Source: Smithella sp. PtaU1.Bin162 (GTDB lineage: Bacteria > Desulfobacterota > Syntrophia > Syntrophales > Smithellaceae). Taken from it: a DNA stretch of 64,000 bases. Positions 26,034-37,137 of this stretch are shown here, piece by piece (the stretch's first letter is position 1; each line of letters starts with the position of its first letter). The stretch is from contig MVRV01000182.1 in NCBI GenBank assembly GCA_002068015.1, forward strand, positions 1 to 64,000. The letters run 5' to 3'. The notes under the pieces are model-generated. The model was not told the origin of the DNA and did not search any database. It was given only the letters and a program-made list of their open reading frames with translations. The translations under genes were made by a program, and so were the position numbers.

Positions 26034-28010
26034 ATGGCAGTCGAAACGAAAAAATGGCTCAAGTTCAGGATTGTCAGTGTTTTGCTGATTTTTTTGGTAT
26101 TGTTTATTGCCTTGCTTTCCCGTGCTTTCCAACTGCAGGTATTGTCCGGGCAGAAACTGAAAACTCTGGCGCAGAAACAGCATACAACCACATTACAATT
26201 ACAACCGGAAAGAGGAGTTATCTACGACCGCAACGGGGAGAAGCTCGCGGCTTCCATTTTGGCTGATTCCGTGTGCGCCGATCCGTCGAAAATTGCCGAT
26301 CCCGTGAGAACATCAAGGCAAATATCGGAAATTCTCCATTTGGATAATGCTGCAGTCTTCAAGAAAATATCAGAGCCGAAAAGTTTTTGCTGGCTGGCCA
26401 GAAGAATTTCTCCGGAGCAGGCTGCTCATGTGGAGGCCGCAAATATTGAGGGAATAGCGGTAGTCAAAGAACCGAAACGTTTTTATCCCAACGGCGAACT
26501 GGCGGCACATATGCTTGGATTCGTGGGTTATGATGCAACCGGATTGGAAGGACTGGAAAAAAAGTATAACGAAGTCCTGAAGGGTAAGCCGGAAAAAGTG
26601 GCCTGGTCACGCGATGCCAAGGGCAAGAAATTGTTTTTACGGGCGGAAAATAATGAAACCAGGAAAGATGAAAACATAAATCTTGTTCTGACTATTGACA
26701 GTCGTATTCAGTATCTGGTGGAAACTCATCTGCAGGATGCCGTTTTGACCAAAGGGGCCAAAGGCGGGACGGCCATAGTTATGGATCCCAAAACCGGCGA
26801 GATTCTGGCCCTGGCAAATGAAGGCAGATTCAATCCCAATAACATTCATGGACTTACTCCGGAAAAATGGCGTAACCGCGCGATTACCGATTGTTTTGAT
26901 CCCGGCTCTACTTTCAAACCTTTTTTGGTAGCCGCAGCCCTGGAAGAAAAAGTCGTTAAAGAATCGGAAAAATTCTATTGTGAAAACGGAACTTTTATCG
27001 TTGCCGACCGCACTATCCATGAAGCGAACCGTCAGCGGCACGGAGTGCTGACTGTGGCGGATATATTGAAATACTCCAGTAATATAGGTTCGGTTAAAAT
27101 TGCGCAGAAGCTGGGTAAGGAAAAATTCGCCAAATACATTGAAAACTTTGGTTTTGGAATGAAAACAGGGATAGATCTGCCCGGGGAATCGGCAGGTCTG
27201 GTAAGACCGGTGCATAAATGGACGAAAGTTGATGCCGCAACAGTTGCTTTTGGCCAGGGTGTATCGGTTACAGCTATTCAATTGATTACGGCGATGTCGG
27301 CTATTGCCAATAACGGAGTGATGATGAAACCCTATATCGTGCGCGGCTTTGCCGATAAAAATGATCGTCTGATCAAAGTATATACGCCGACGGTTGTGCG
27401 GACGGTTGTTTCTCCGGGAGTGGCAAAAAGATTAACCGGTATGCTCACGGAAGTAGTCGGTGCCGTTGACGGAACCGGTAAAAATGCACGAATTGTCAAC
27501 GTGGCAGTAGCCGGTAAAACAGGAACTTCACAGAAATTCGATTTTGCCCGAGGAGTTTATTCCTCGGAAAAGGTGCGGACATCTTTCATGGGATTTTTCC
27601 CGGCGGATAATCCGCAGATCGCCATTTTAGTAATACTCGATGAACCGCAGCGCGATAAATGGGGCGGAGTGGCCGCGGCACCCGTGTTTCGCAATATCGG
27701 CGATCAAATACTGAATTGCTTTAAAACAAACATCCGGGAGACACCGGTATTTGAACAGGAAAAAACAAATAAAGTGGAGCTTGTTTCGGCCCGGGAGACT
27801 TTGATTTCCGCTGGTGCGGCCGCGGATGATGAGTCGGTTATGCCGGATTTTTTTAACTTGACGATCCGGGAAGCAATGAAAAAAGCCAAAACAAGATCAA
27901 TCGAGCTGAGAATATCCGGTAACGGATGGGCAGTACACCAGTATCCGCAGGCCGGTACTCCGCTTGGCGAAGAACGCGTTTGCAGCGTTACATTTGAAGT
28001 AGAAAACTGA
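26034..28010 (+). CDS. ftsI: FtsI/PBP3, division transpeptidase with C-terminal PASTA domain
   Basis: Septal peptidoglycan transpeptidase. The 658-residue protein has an N-terminal membrane anchor (about 12-32), a dimerisation domain, and the penicillin-binding domain with Ser292 in GSTFK, SSN at 348-350 and KTGTSQK near 488. A PASTA domain closes the protein (about 602-658, MPDFFNLTIREAMKKA). E. coli FtsI has no PASTA domain; this form occurs in deltaproteobacteria and Gram-positives. It starts one base after ftsL. Confidence 0.95.
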   Translation: MAVETKKWLKFRIVSVLLIFLVLFIALLSRAFQLQVLSGQKLKTLAQKQHTTTLQLQPERGVIYDRNGEKLAASILADSVCADPSKIADPVRTSRQISEILHLDNAAVFKKISEPKSFCWLARRISPEQAAHVEAANIEGIAVVKEPKRFYPNGELAAHMLGFVGYDATGLEGLEKKYNEVLKGKPEKVAWSRDAKGKKLFLRAENNETRKDENINLVLTIDSRIQYLVETHLQDAVLTKGAKGGTAIVMDPKTGEILALANEGRFNPNNIHGLTPEKWRNRAITDCFDPGSTFKPFLVAAALEEKVVKESEKFYCENGTFIVADRTIHEANRQRHGVLTVADILKYSSNIGSVKIAQKLGKEKFAKYIENFGFGMKTGIDLPGESAGLVRPVHKWTKVDAATVAFGQGVSVTAIQLITAMSAIANNGVMMKPYIVRGFADKNDRLIKVYTPTVVRTVVSPGVAKRLTGMLTEVVGAVDGTGKNARIVNVAVAGKTGTSQKFDFARGVYSSEKVRTSFMGFFPADNPQIAILVILDEPQRDKWGGVAAAPVFRNIGDQILNCFKTNIRETPVFEQEKTNKVELVSARETLISAGAAADDESVMPDFFNLTIREAMKKAKTRSIELRISGNGWAVHQYPQAGTPLGEERVCSVTFEVEN

Positions 28011-28017
28011 GGCGGCA

Positions 28018-29538
28018 ATGCAACTGGGACAACTGCTTGAAGGAATAAATATTATCAGCACTTCCGGAAAATTGGAGGGGGAAGTATCTTCTCTCTGTTA
28101 TTCGGCGGATAAATGCAAGGAAGGTTCTTTGTTTGTGGCTGTCGCCGGGTTAAAGCATGATGGGCATGATTTTATTCAGGAGGCGATTGCCCGCGGTACC
28201 AGGTATATAGTCCATGAAAAGGATTTGAGTTTCACTTCCCGGATAACGGCAATTAAAGTTGCCGACACGAGACGCGTGCTGGGGTTACTGGCCGGAAATT
28301 ATTTCCTTCATCCCTCTTCCGGATTATGCCTGATCGGTGTTACCGGTACAAGTGGAAAAACCACGGTAACTTATTTTCTCGAAGCGATATTGAAGACCGC
28401 CGGCTTTTCCTGCGGCGTGTTGGGTACAGTCAATTACCGCTATCACAATAAAATATTTCCGGCGCCCAACACAACGCCGGAATCATACGAAATGCAGAAG
28501 ATCCTTCGCGAGATGGCTGATCAAGGGATAACGCACGTTGTTACTGAAGTTTCCTCACATGCCCTGGATTTAAAAAGAGTTGATGATTGCGATTTTGACC
28601 TGGGCATCTTCACCAATCTGACACCGGAGCATCTCGATTATCATCCGAATATGGAGGCGTATTTTCAAGCCAAAAAAAGATTTTTTTCCGAAGTGCTGCC
28701 GCAAAGTAAAAAAAACCATCCACAAAAAATGGTCGTGAATAACGATGATTCCTGGGGACGGAGAATTCTTACGGAAGTGGACCTGCCGGCGCTCTCTTAT
28801 GGTCTGGGTGCAGACTGTTTTGTAAAAGCGCTCAATTATGAATCGACTCTTGCGGGTATCGGAGCGGAAATTCGCATCGGCGGCCGAAAGATTGATATAA
28901 CATCCAGGCTGATCGGCCGGTTTAATCTTTACAATATTCTTGCAGCAGCTGCGGTGGCTTCGATTCTGGGAGTTAATCCGGCGGCGATAAAAGAAGGTAT
29001 TGAGGGTCTGTCTTGTGTTCCGGGGCGTCTGGAAAAAGTCGATGCACCAGCTGATTTTTATGTCTTTGTGGATTATGCCCACAAGCCTGACGCTTTGAAT
29101 CAGGTTTTGCAGAATTTAACCGAGCTCAAGAAAAAAAATATAATTACGGTTTTCGGCTGTGGCGGCAATCGTGACCGCAGCAAACGACCGCTTATGGGTG
29201 AAACGGCGGTAATATACAGCGATCTTACTATTGTCACCTCGGATAATCCCCGTCTGGAAGATCCTGCGGCGATCATTCGGGAAATAGAAGCGGGGATCGA
29301 TCAGCGTAGAATTAAAAAACTGGAGGTTGATCAGTTGGAAATGCCGGGCGGTCTTCATTCCTATACGATAATTCCCGACCGGAAAAAGGCGATTGAGACG
29401 GCAATCGGTATGGCCCGGACTGCCGACATCGTTTTAATTGCCGGTAAAGGTCATGAAGATTACCAGATCCTGGGGACAAAGAAAGTGCCGTTTGATGATC
29501 GTGTTGTTGCTGCAAACGCTTTGAAGAGGAGAGCTTGA
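28018..29538 (+). CDS. murE: UDP-MurNAc-tripeptide synthetase, meso-DAP adding
   Basis: Adds the third residue to the peptidoglycan stem peptide. The 506-residue Mur ligase has the ATP site GVTGTSGKTTV (about 109-119), NTTPE, TEVSSHALDLKRV, and the substrate motif DNPRLEDP near residue 404, whose DNPR marks meso-diaminopimelate as the amino acid in this family. It lies seven bases after ftsI. Confidence 0.96.
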   Translation: MQLGQLLEGINIISTSGKLEGEVSSLCYSADKCKEGSLFVAVAGLKHDGHDFIQEAIARGTRYIVHEKDLSFTSRITAIKVADTRRVLGLLAGNYFLHPSSGLCLIGVTGTSGKTTVTYFLEAILKTAGFSCGVLGTVNYRYHNKIFPAPNTTPESYEMQKILREMADQGITHVVTEVSSHALDLKRVDDCDFDLGIFTNLTPEHLDYHPNMEAYFQAKKRFFSEVLPQSKKNHPQKMVVNNDDSWGRRILTEVDLPALSYGLGADCFVKALNYESTLAGIGAEIRIGGRKIDITSRLIGRFNLYNILAAAAVASILGVNPAAIKEGIEGLSCVPGRLEKVDAPADFYVFVDYAHKPDALNQVLQNLTELKKKNIITVFGCGGNRDRSKRPLMGETAVIYSDLTIVTSDNPRLEDPAAIIREIEAGIDQRRIKKLEVDQLEMPGGLHSYTIIPDRKKAIETAIGMARTADIVLIAGKGHEDYQILGTKKVPFDDRVVAANALKRRA

Positions 29539-29541
29539 CTG

Positions 29542-30996
29542 ATGGTTCTTGAATTTCCGCTGTTCACCGCAGGGGATGTATTGAAGGCGACCGGAGGTGT
29601 TTTGCTTTCCGGAGACGGGGGAGATTGCTTTTATGGAATTACGACTGATTCCCGTAAAGTGAATCCGGGAGATCTGTTTGTTGCCCTTGAAGGTGAAAAA
29701 TATGACGGCCATGATTTTTTAGAGAAAGCGTCACGGCAGGGTGCGGCCGGTTTATTGGTGCACGATAAGTCAGCAAATCCGCACATGACCGGACAGAATG
29801 GGAAAATAACCGTAATTCAGGTTGCCGATACATTGCAGGCACTGGGTGATCTGGCGCGGAATTATCGGAAGCGTTTTCCTATTCCGGTAATCGGATTGAC
29901 CGGTTCTTCGGGGAAGACGACAACGAAGGAGATGATGGCGGCAATCATCGGCAGAAGAAAAACAATTCTGGCGACGGAGGGTAATTTGAATAATCTGATC
30001 GGATTGCCCCAGATGATTTTCAGGTTAACAAAAGATTTCGAGCTGGCCATTTTCGAAATGGGTACAAACTGTCCCGGCGAGATCAGGCGGTTGACGCAGA
30101 TTGCCGCACCGGATATCGGTTTGATAACCAATATCGGTCCTGCCCATTTGGCCGGATTCGGATCGATGGACGGTGTCCGTGAAGAAAAGGGAAGCCTGTT
30201 TTTCAATATGGCGCCGTCCGGTACCGCTGTTGTCAATGTTGATGACGAGGCCGTACGTATTGCGGCGGAAAAATGGACCGGTAAACGTATTACTTACGGT
30301 ATGGGTATTGATGCCGATGTTACGGCCAGGGACATAGAAAAAAACGGTATCCGGGGTATGCGCTTTAATCTGATAATCGGCGATAAAAGCAACAAGATTG
30401 AAATGAAAACCGTCGGTGTTCATAATGTTTATAATGCACTTGCCGCTGCTGCAGCATCCTGGGCGGCGGGAGTCGACTGTAAGGCGATTGCCGAAGGGCT
30501 TTCTGAATTCCGCCCGGTTCCCGGGCGCATGCAGATGATCAAATTGCAGAACTGTGTTCATGTGTTGGATGATTCCTATAATGCCAACCCGGCATCGGTG
30601 CGCGAGGCGCTGATGACGCTGAAAGATTTGAAGAATAATCACAACGGCTACGTGTTTTTGGGCGATATGCTGGAACTGGGTTCATCCGCTGAAGAAATGC
30701 ATCGGAAAATCGGTATTCTGATGGCGACAATCGGTATTAACGCCCTTTTTTTAAAAGGGGAGTTTTCGTTGATTACGGCGGCCGGAGCACGGGAAGGCGG
30801 CATGCCTGAACAAAATATTTTCCTTTTGTCTCCGGATGAAGACGGTATGGCGTTTTTGAAAAATAATTTGAAGAAGGGCGATTGGATATTGGTAAAGGGC
30901 TCGCGCCGGATGAAGATGGAAAAAATTGTGGATCAAATATGTTTTATCTTCGGCAGAGATAAAAATGAAACAAAAAACGGCACAATGGCTCATTAA
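29542..30996 (+). CDS. murF: UDP-MurNAc-tripeptide:D-Ala-D-Ala ligase
   Basis: Adds D-Ala-D-Ala to the UDP-MurNAc-tripeptide. The 484-residue Mur ligase has the P-loop [14 protein letters not shown] near 116, [17 protein letters not shown], and [17 protein letters not shown] near 337, the last typical of MurF. It starts three bases after murE. Its D-Ala-D-Ala substrate must be made by a Ddl encoded elsewhere, as no ddl is in this cluster. Confidence 0.96.
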   Translation: MVLEFPLFTAGDVLKATGGVLLSGDGGDCFYGITTDSRKVNPGDLFVALEGEKYDGHDFLEKASRQGAAGLLVHDKSANPHMTGQNGKITVIQVADTLQALGDLARNYRKRFPIPVIGLTGSSGKTTTKEMMAAIIGRRKTILATEGNLNNLIGLPQMIFRLTKDFELAIFEMGTNCPGEIRRLTQIAAPDIGLITNIGPAHLAGFGSMDGVREEKGSLFFNMAPSGTAVVNVDDEAVRIAAEKWTGKRITYGMGIDADVTARDIEKNGIRGMRFNLIIGDKSNKIEMKTVGVHNVYNALAAAAASWAAGVDCKAIAEGLSEFRPVPGRMQMIKLQNCVHVLDDSYNANPASVREALMTLKDLKNNHNGYVFLGDMLELGSSAEEMHRKIGILMATIGINALFLKGEFSLITAAGAREGGMPEQNIFLLSPDEDGMAFLKNNLKKGDWILVKGSRRMKMEKIVDQICFIFGRDKNETKNGTMAH

Positions 30997-31013
30997 GCGG
31001 GAGTAAACGAAAA

Positions 31014-32093
31014 TTGATTTACCATTTATTATATCCTCTGCATACGGCTTTTTCATCCTTTAATGTATTTCGTTATATTACGTTTAGGACGATTTACGCG
31101 ACGATTACCGCGCTGGTTATTTGTTTCATTGTTGGCCCCTGGCTTATCCGGAAATTGCAGAGCATGCAAATTGGCCAGCAGATTAGAGAAGACGGTCCGC
31201 AAAGTCATCTGACCAAAAAAGGCACACCCACAATGGGTGGCATATTGATAATTTTTGCTGTTGTCGTTGCGACATTGCTCTGGGCCAATCTTACCGTAGA
31301 TTATATCTGGCTGATATTACTGGTGACGGTCGGATATGGTTTGATCGGCTTTATCGATGATTACCGTAAACTTGTTAAGAAAAACTCCCGGGGGCTGTCC
31401 GGTAAAAAGCGACTGGCGGCGGAAATAATGATTGCCCTCTTGGTGAGTATTGTTCTTTATATGAAGCCGGGTTTCAATTCACAGGTTGCCGTCCCGTTTT
31501 TTAAAACGGTTTTGCCGGATCTCGGCTGGGGTTACGTTCTGCTTTCGACATTCATCATTGTGGGTGCAGCCAATGCGGTAAATCTTACCGACGGATTGGA
31601 TGGCCTGGCTATCGGTCCGGCCATCATCTGCTTTGCCACTTATGTAATGTTTGCCTATTTTGCCGGTAATGTGAAAGTATCAAATTATCTGCAGATTCCT
31701 TATGTCGCAGGATCCGGTGAGCTCGCGGTGTTCTGCGGGGCGATGGTGGGTGCGGCCCTTGGTTTCCTCTGGTTCAATTCTTATCCGGCGGAAGTGTTTA
31801 TGGGCGATGTCGGATCGCTGTCGCTGGGTGGGGCGCTGGGGGTGATGGCGGTTATAACCAAACAGGAAATCCTGCTCGTCATTGTCGGCGGCATTTTTGT
31901 TATCGAAACATTTTCCGTTATTTTTCAGGTCGGCTATTTCAAACTAACCCAGGGAAAGCGTATTTTCCGGATGGCTCCGCTGCATCATCATTTTGAATTG
32001 AAAGGCTGGGCGGAACCGAAAGTCATTGTGCGTTTCTGGGTGATTTCCATTTTGCTGGCTCTGATGGCGCTGAGCACATTGAAATTGCGTTAG
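31014..32093 (+). CDS. mraY: Phospho-MurNAc-pentapeptide translocase
   Basis: Makes lipid I by moving phospho-MurNAc-pentapeptide to undecaprenyl phosphate at the inner membrane. The 359-residue polytopic protein starts at TTG (31014) with GGGAG upstream. Family motifs: [50 protein letters not shown] and the HHHFELKGW loop. Ten membrane helices expected. Confidence 0.96.
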   Translation: MIYHLLYPLHTAFSSFNVFRYITFRTIYATITALVICFIVGPWLIRKLQSMQIGQQIREDGPQSHLTKKGTPTMGGILIIFAVVVATLLWANLTVDYIWLILLVTVGYGLIGFIDDYRKLVKKNSRGLSGKKRLAAEIMIALLVSIVLYMKPGFNSQVAVPFFKTVLPDLGWGYVLLSTFIIVGAANAVNLTDGLDGLAIGPAIICFATYVMFAYFAGNVKVSNYLQIPYVAGSGELAVFCGAMVGAALGFLWFNSYPAEVFMGDVGSLSLGGALGVMAVITKQEILLVIVGGIFVIETFSVIFQVGYFKLTQGKRIFRMAPLHHHFELKGWAEPKVIVRFWVISILLALMALSTLKLR

Positions 32094-32100
32094 AGGTAAT

Positions 32101-33444
32101 ATGGATCTTAAAGGTAAAAAAATAGTCATTATAGGTATGGGTAAGACGGGAATTGCCACCGCCCTGTTTTTGGGGTCGCAGGGTTGCCGGGTGGCGGTTA
32201 CCGATGAAAAACAAATTTCGCAATGGGGTGCGGATTTCGGCCGTATCGCCTCCGAGAAGTGGCTGAAGGCGGAAGCATACAATCCGGACATTTTAAACGG
32301 GGCGGACATGGTTGTCCCGTCACCCGGTGTCCCGCCGCATAATGATATTCTGTCCGCCGCGGTCAAAAAGAAAATTCCGGTGATGAGTGAAATTGAGCTT
32401 GCCTACCGTTTTTTGAAAAAGCCGCTTGTAGCGGTTACCGGGACCAACGGCAAAACGACGACAACAAGCCTTTTGGGTGAAATATTTGTCCGGGCGGGTA
32501 AAAAGGTGTTTGTCGGCGGCAATATAGGTAACCCTTTAATTGAATATGCCGGAACTGCACAGGAAGAAGATTTTGTTATTGCGGAAATAAGCAGTTTTCA
32601 ATTGCAGTGGATAGAAAAGTTTCATCCCTTTGTGGCAATTCTTTTAAATATAACATGCGATCATGTCGACTATCATGGTTCTTTTGATAAATACCGCAGT
32701 ATCAAAGCGGCAATTTTTGCCAATCAGGTGAAATCCGACCTCGCCATTCTCAATGCCGGAGATCCTTTTCAGGAAGCAATAGCGGCCGGTATCCGGGCAC
32801 AAGTATCCCGGTTCAGCTCGGCAAATGAGTTGAAAAAGGGAATTTATTTAAAAGAGAATAATCTTGTTCATGAGATGTTTGACGGTACCCGAGAACAATA
32901 TCCGCAGAACATGATCAAACTTCCCGGTTTGCATAATGTGGAAAATGTAATGGCCGCCGTAACGGCCGCCCGTTTTTGCGGCTGCAGCAGGGAAAGCATT
33001 ATCGCCGCAGTTGCCGGTTTCCGGGGATTGCCGCACCGGATTGAATATGCCGGTGAAAAAAGGAGTGTGAAATTTTATGATGACTCCAAAGGCACGAATG
33101 TCGGATCCGTTGAGCGGGCGCTGGATACATTCTCCGAGCCTGTCATATTGCTTTTGGGCGGGCGTGATAAAGACGGTGATTTTGAAACTTTGCGGCCCTT
33201 GCTCTCGAAAAAAGTCAAGAAAATAATCCTGTTTGGCGAAGCGCGCGACCGCATTGAATCGTTGATCGGCAATGTCGTGGTAACGGAGAAAAAACGAACT
33301 TTGCGGGAAGCTATAGAGGGAGCCTATAAGGATGCGGCGGCAGGGGACGTTGTCTTGCTTTCTCCCGGCTGTGCCAGTTTTGATGAATTTAGAAATTATA
33401 AAGAGCGGGGCAATTTTTTTAAAGAGGTGGTCAGGAAGCTTTAA
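32101..33444 (+). CDS. murD: UDP-MurNAc-alanine:D-glutamate ligase
   Basis: Adds D-Glu to UDP-MurNAc-L-Ala. The 447-residue Mur ligase has an N-terminal Rossmann part (KIVIIGMGKTGIATA), ATP site AVTGTNGKTTTTSL near 115, AEISSFQLQWIE, NITCDHVDYHGSFDKY, DDSKGTNVGSVERAL and LLSPGCASFDEFRNYKERG near the end. It follows mraY by seven bases, and its stop directly abuts the ftsW start. Confidence 0.96.
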   Translation: MDLKGKKIVIIGMGKTGIATALFLGSQGCRVAVTDEKQISQWGADFGRIASEKWLKAEAYNPDILNGADMVVPSPGVPPHNDILSAAVKKKIPVMSEIELAYRFLKKPLVAVTGTNGKTTTTSLLGEIFVRAGKKVFVGGNIGNPLIEYAGTAQEEDFVIAEISSFQLQWIEKFHPFVAILLNITCDHVDYHGSFDKYRSIKAAIFANQVKSDLAILNAGDPFQEAIAAGIRAQVSRFSSANELKKGIYLKENNLVHEMFDGTREQYPQNMIKLPGLHNVENVMAAVTAARFCGCSRESIIAAVAGFRGLPHRIEYAGEKRSVKFYDDSKGTNVGSVERALDTFSEPVILLLGGRDKDGDFETLRPLLSKKVKKIILFGEARDRIESLIGNVVVTEKKRTLREAIEGAYKDAAAGDVVLLSPGCASFDEFRNYKERGNFFKEVVRKL

Positions 33445-34554
33445 ATGGATGCTGGAGTAAAAAAAGAAGATAAATCACCGGACATTACTTTGCTTCTGGT
33501 TACTTTAATTTTGGTGACCGTGGGTACGGCTATGATTTATTCATCGAGCTCTATTATCGCGCTCGAGCGCTTTAAAGACGGCCAGTTTTTTTTAAAGAAA
33601 CAGATACTTTTTGTTTTTATCGGTCTTGTTTCCATGGTGTTGATGACTAAAATTCCGTATACGCAATTAAAAAAATTTGCATATCCCGGAGTAATTATAT
33701 CTTTTGTTTTACTTGCGCTGCTTTTGATTCCGCACGTAGGTCTCAAGCGCGGCGGCGCAACGCGCTGGTTGAACATGGGCTTTTTCTCCTTCCAGGTGAC
33801 GGAAATGGTTAAGATCGCGATGGTAATATTTCTCGCTCATCTGCTTACCCGCAAGGCTCATCAGTTGAAGAAATTTACCCGCGGTATTCTGATCCCGCTG
33901 TCTGTAACGGCGGTAATAATTTTACTGGTTTTATTGGAACCGGATTTCGGAACCGCGGTAATTATAGCGACAATTATGCTTTTAATGATGGGGCTCGCGG
34001 GATCAAGAATCAAGCATCTGCTGATTCTGGCGGCGGCTTTTATTCCTGTCGGCATCTGGCTTATCTGGCATAAAGGATACCGGCTGGCGCGGCTTACAGC
34101 ATTTCTGGATCCCTGGAAAGATGCAGACAATACCGGTTTCCAGATAATTCAGTCGCTCTTATCTTTCGGGTCGGGAGGTGCTTTCGGCGTGGGAATAGGC
34201 GACGGCATGCAGAAATTGTTTTATCTGCCGGAGCCTCATACCGACTTTATTTTATCCATCATTGCGGAAGAAAGCGGGTTTATCGGTGTGACTATCGTGA
34301 TTGTCATGTTTATGCTCTTTGTTTTACGCGGCTTCATGATTTCGCTCAGAGCGCCGGATCTTTTCGGTACGCTTCTGGCCGCAGGTTTAACAATGGTCAT
34401 TGCGCTCGAATCGTTTATCAATATTGCCGGAGTTATGGGTATAATTCCCCTCAAAGGCCTGGCGCTGCCTTTTTTGAGTTACGGCGGGACGTCTTTTATC
34501 ATGAGTATGACGGCGGTGGGGATTCTGCTCAATATATCGACGCAGAAAACATGA
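33445..34554 (+). CDS. ftsW: FtsW, septal peptidoglycan glycosyltransferase (SEDS)
   Basis: Integral membrane SEDS polymerase acting with FtsI. The 369-residue protein has about ten hydrophobic segments, the GGATRWLNMG motif after helix 3, LLEPDFGTAVI with the catalytic-site Asp, and the ending SYGGTSFIMSM. SEDS proteins include RodA, but the position between murD and murG identifies FtsW. Confidence 0.93.
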   Translation: MDAGVKKEDKSPDITLLLVTLILVTVGTAMIYSSSSIIALERFKDGQFFLKKQILFVFIGLVSMVLMTKIPYTQLKKFAYPGVIISFVLLALLLIPHVGLKRGGATRWLNMGFFSFQVTEMVKIAMVIFLAHLLTRKAHQLKKFTRGILIPLSVTAVIILLVLLEPDFGTAVIIATIMLLMMGLAGSRIKHLLILAAAFIPVGIWLIWHKGYRLARLTAFLDPWKDADNTGFQIIQSLLSFGSGGAFGVGIGDGMQKLFYLPEPHTDFILSIIAEESGFIGVTIVIVMFMLFVLRGFMISLRAPDLFGTLLAAGLTMVIALESFINIAGVMGIIPLKGLALPFLSYGGTSFIMSMTAVGILLNISTQKT

Positions 34555-34623
34555 GCGCTAAAGGGATAAAGATTTGAATGCCTTCTCAGAATTGATTATT
34601 GTTTGCTTTATCGGGGGGAACCC

Positions 34624-35709
34624 ATGCGCATTGTAATCGCGGGAGGAGGAACGGGCGGGCATTTATTTCCGGGCATTGCCGTTGCTGAGGAATTTATTAA
34701 AAGAGACGGAGAAACGAAAGTTCTCTTTATCGGGACAAAAAAAGGGATCGAAAGCAGGTTGCTCGGCCGGATCGGTTACGAGCTGAAAACCATCGATGTG
34801 GAAGGGATCAAAGGCCGGGGCTTAAAAGCTCTGGTAAAAGGTTTTTATCAGATTCCGCAGAGTATGTGGCAGTCCGGAAGAATATTGAAGCAATTTTGTC
34901 CACAGGTAGTTATCGGTGTTGGCGGCTATGCATCAGGTCCGGCGGTGCTTGCAGCATATTTCATGGGAATACCGACGGCGATCGCGGAACAAAATGCCGT
35001 CCCCGGTATTACCAATAAAATTTTAGGCAGATTTGCGGATAAAATATTTGTTACTTATGCTCAGACGTCGGCGCTGTTTCCGCAGACCAAAGTATCGGTA
35101 AGCGGTAATCCTGTGCGGGCGGCATTTACAGGCATACGCAGTCTGCCGAAAGAAAAAAATGATTATCGCTGCCTTTTGGTTTTCGGCGGTTCACAGGGGG
35201 CCGCGGCGATAAACAAAAGTGTTGTCGAGATGCTGCCGGAGCTAAGGAAAATGAACATGAAAATACGTGTCATCCATCAGACCGGGGCGCAGGAAGTGGA
35301 ATCCGTAAGTGAGGCCTACAGACGTTGCGGAGTTGAGGCCGAAGTTACACCTTTTATTGTCGATATGGCTTCCGCGTACAGAGGGGCGGATTTGATCATC
35401 TGCAGGGCCGGAGCAACATCGCTTGCGGAAATTACGGCGGCGGGGAAAGTACCGGTATTAATTCCTTTCCCCCGGGCGACCAACGATCATCAGACCAAAA
35501 ACGCCCAGGCCATGGCTGATGCCGGTGCGGCAATTATGATTCCGGAGAGAGAGCTCGGTGGCGGTAAATTATTTACGGTAGTGGAGGATCTGCTGAGTAA
35601 TGAAAAGAAATTGCAACTGATGGAAGAAAAATCGGCAAAACTCGGACTTATTAATGCGGCGGCAAATATAGTTGATGCCTGCCTGGGATTAACGGCGATG
35701 AAAAAATAA
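34624..35709 (+). CDS. murG: UDP-GlcNAc:lipid I GlcNAc transferase
   Basis: Makes lipid II on the inner face of the membrane. The start is taken at the ATG 34624, just after a G-rich ribosome site (34613-34618), which yields the family N-terminus MRIVIAGGGTGGHLFPGIA; 361 residues. Other motifs: GVGGYASGPAVLAA, AEQNAVPGITNK, VFGGSQGAAAIN, CRAGATSLAEITA and PRATNDHQTKNA. Confidence 0.96.
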   Translation: MRIVIAGGGTGGHLFPGIAVAEEFIKRDGETKVLFIGTKKGIESRLLGRIGYELKTIDVEGIKGRGLKALVKGFYQIPQSMWQSGRILKQFCPQVVIGVGGYASGPAVLAAYFMGIPTAIAEQNAVPGITNKILGRFADKIFVTYAQTSALFPQTKVSVSGNPVRAAFTGIRSLPKEKNDYRCLLVFGGSQGAAAINKSVVEMLPELRKMNMKIRVIHQTGAQEVESVSEAYRRCGVEAEVTPFIVDMASAYRGADLIICRAGATSLAEITAAGKVPVLIPFPRATNDHQTKNAQAMADAGAAIMIPERELGGGKLFTVVEDLLSNEKKLQLMEEKSAKLGLINAAANIVDACLGLTAMKK

Positions 35710-35725
35710 AAGGAATATTAAGTAA

Positions 35726-37135
35726 ATGGGCAAAGATAAAGAAACAGGGTTAATGCAGCGCAAGGTAAAATGCATCCACTTTGTAGGAATCGGCGGTATT
35801 GGCATGAGCGGCATTGCCGAAGTTCTCCTGAATCTCGGCTATAAAATCAGCGGCTCCGATGCCCAGCAGTCGGATACAACGCTGCGCTTGCAGAAGCTCG
35901 GTGCGGTGATCGCTCAGGGGCATAGTGCGGGCAATATCGGCAATGCCGATGTTGTGGTAACTTCCACTGCGGTCAAGGCGACAAATCCGGAAGTTCAGGA
36001 AGCCCACCTGCGGAATATCCCGGTGATTCCCAGAGCGGAGATGCTCGCTGAGCTTTTAAAAATGAAATTTTCCGTTGCGGTTTCAGGCAGTCACGGCAAG
36101 ACGACAACAACGTCCATGATTTCCACGATTTTGGCACAGGGTGGCCTTGATCCCACTATGGTCATCGGCGGGAAGCTGGCCAGTATCGGCAGCAATGCAC
36201 GCCTGGGGGACGGTGAAGTGATTGTTGCCGAAGCGGATGAAAGCGACGGGTCGTTTCTGAAACTTTCACCGACGATTGCCGTCATTACCAATATCGACCG
36301 GGAGCATCTGGATTATTATCCGGGGATAACGGAGATCAAGGATGCGTTTCTTAAGTTTGCCAATATAGTTCCTTTCTATGGTTGCACGGTCATGTGCATT
36401 GATAATGAACACGTGCGGGAAATTGCCCCGCAGATCAAGCGTAGAACGATAACATACGGCATTGAGCAGACGGCGGATTACCGGGCGCAGGATGTTAAAT
36501 TCCCGGGTGGCAAACCCAGTTATTGTCTCAGTTATAAAGGGAAAACTATTGATGAAATTGAACTTAAGGTACCCGGCCTGTTTAACGTTTATAATTCGCT
36601 TGCAGCGATCGCCGTCGGCCGCGAACTGGAGCTGGATCTTCCGACGATCAAAAAGGGGCTGTCCAGCTTCAACGGGGTGCATCGCCGGCTGGAAATCAAG
36701 GGTAATGCATCAGGTATAACCGTTATCGATGATTACGGCCATCATCCGACGGAGATAAAAGAAACTCTGGCGGCAGCCCGCCATATATGGAAGGAAAGAC
36801 GCGTTGTTGTTTTTCAGCCGCACAGATTTACCCGGACCAAGGCGCTTTTTGATGAGTTTACGAAAGCATTTACCGATGCTGATGTTCTGTTTTTAAACGA
36901 TATTTATCCGGCGAGCGAAGAGCCGATCGCCGGAATTAATTCGGCAGCATTGTGCGCGGCAATTAAAAAAACCGGTCATCCCCATGTGGAATATATTGCC
37001 GGCGCAGAGGATACGCTGGAACGTTTATTGAAGATCGTCCGTGCGGGCGATGCGGTATTTACTCTGGGTGCGGGCAGTGTCTATAAAATCGGTGAAGCGT
37101 TTTTAAAAAAGCTTGCGGCAGGGGAAGCGAAATAG
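35726..37135 (+). CDS. murC: UDP-MurNAc:L-alanine ligase
   Basis: First Mur ligase of the pathway. The 469-residue protein has the N-terminal HFVGIGGIGMSGIAEVLLNLG, ATP site SGSHGKTTTTSM near 123, EADESDGSFL, TNIDREHLDYY, DDYGHHPTEIKETL and QPHRFTRTK. It lies 16 bases after murG; a start at codon 10 (Met) is also possible. Confidence 0.96.
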   Translation: MGKDKETGLMQRKVKCIHFVGIGGIGMSGIAEVLLNLGYKISGSDAQQSDTTLRLQKLGAVIAQGHSAGNIGNADVVVTSTAVKATNPEVQEAHLRNIPVIPRAEMLAELLKMKFSVAVSGSHGKTTTTSMISTILAQGGLDPTMVIGGKLASIGSNARLGDGEVIVAEADESDGSFLKLSPTIAVITNIDREHLDYYPGITEIKDAFLKFANIVPFYGCTVMCIDNEHVREIAPQIKRRTITYGIEQTADYRAQDVKFPGGKPSYCLSYKGKTIDEIELKVPGLFNVYNSLAAIAVGRELELDLPTIKKGLSSFNGVHRRLEIKGNASGITVIDDYGHHPTEIKETLAAARHIWKERRVVVFQPHRFTRTKALFDEFTKAFTDADVLFLNDIYPASEEPIAGINSAALCAAIKKTGHPHVEYIAGAEDTLERLLKIVRAGDAVFTLGAGSVYKIGEAFLKKLAAGEAK

Positions 37136-37137
37136 AA

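Noticed and set aside
25643-26191. 182-codon open frame opposite ftsL/ftsI
   Set aside because: It overlaps three well-supported dcw genes on the other strand and has no recognisable features.
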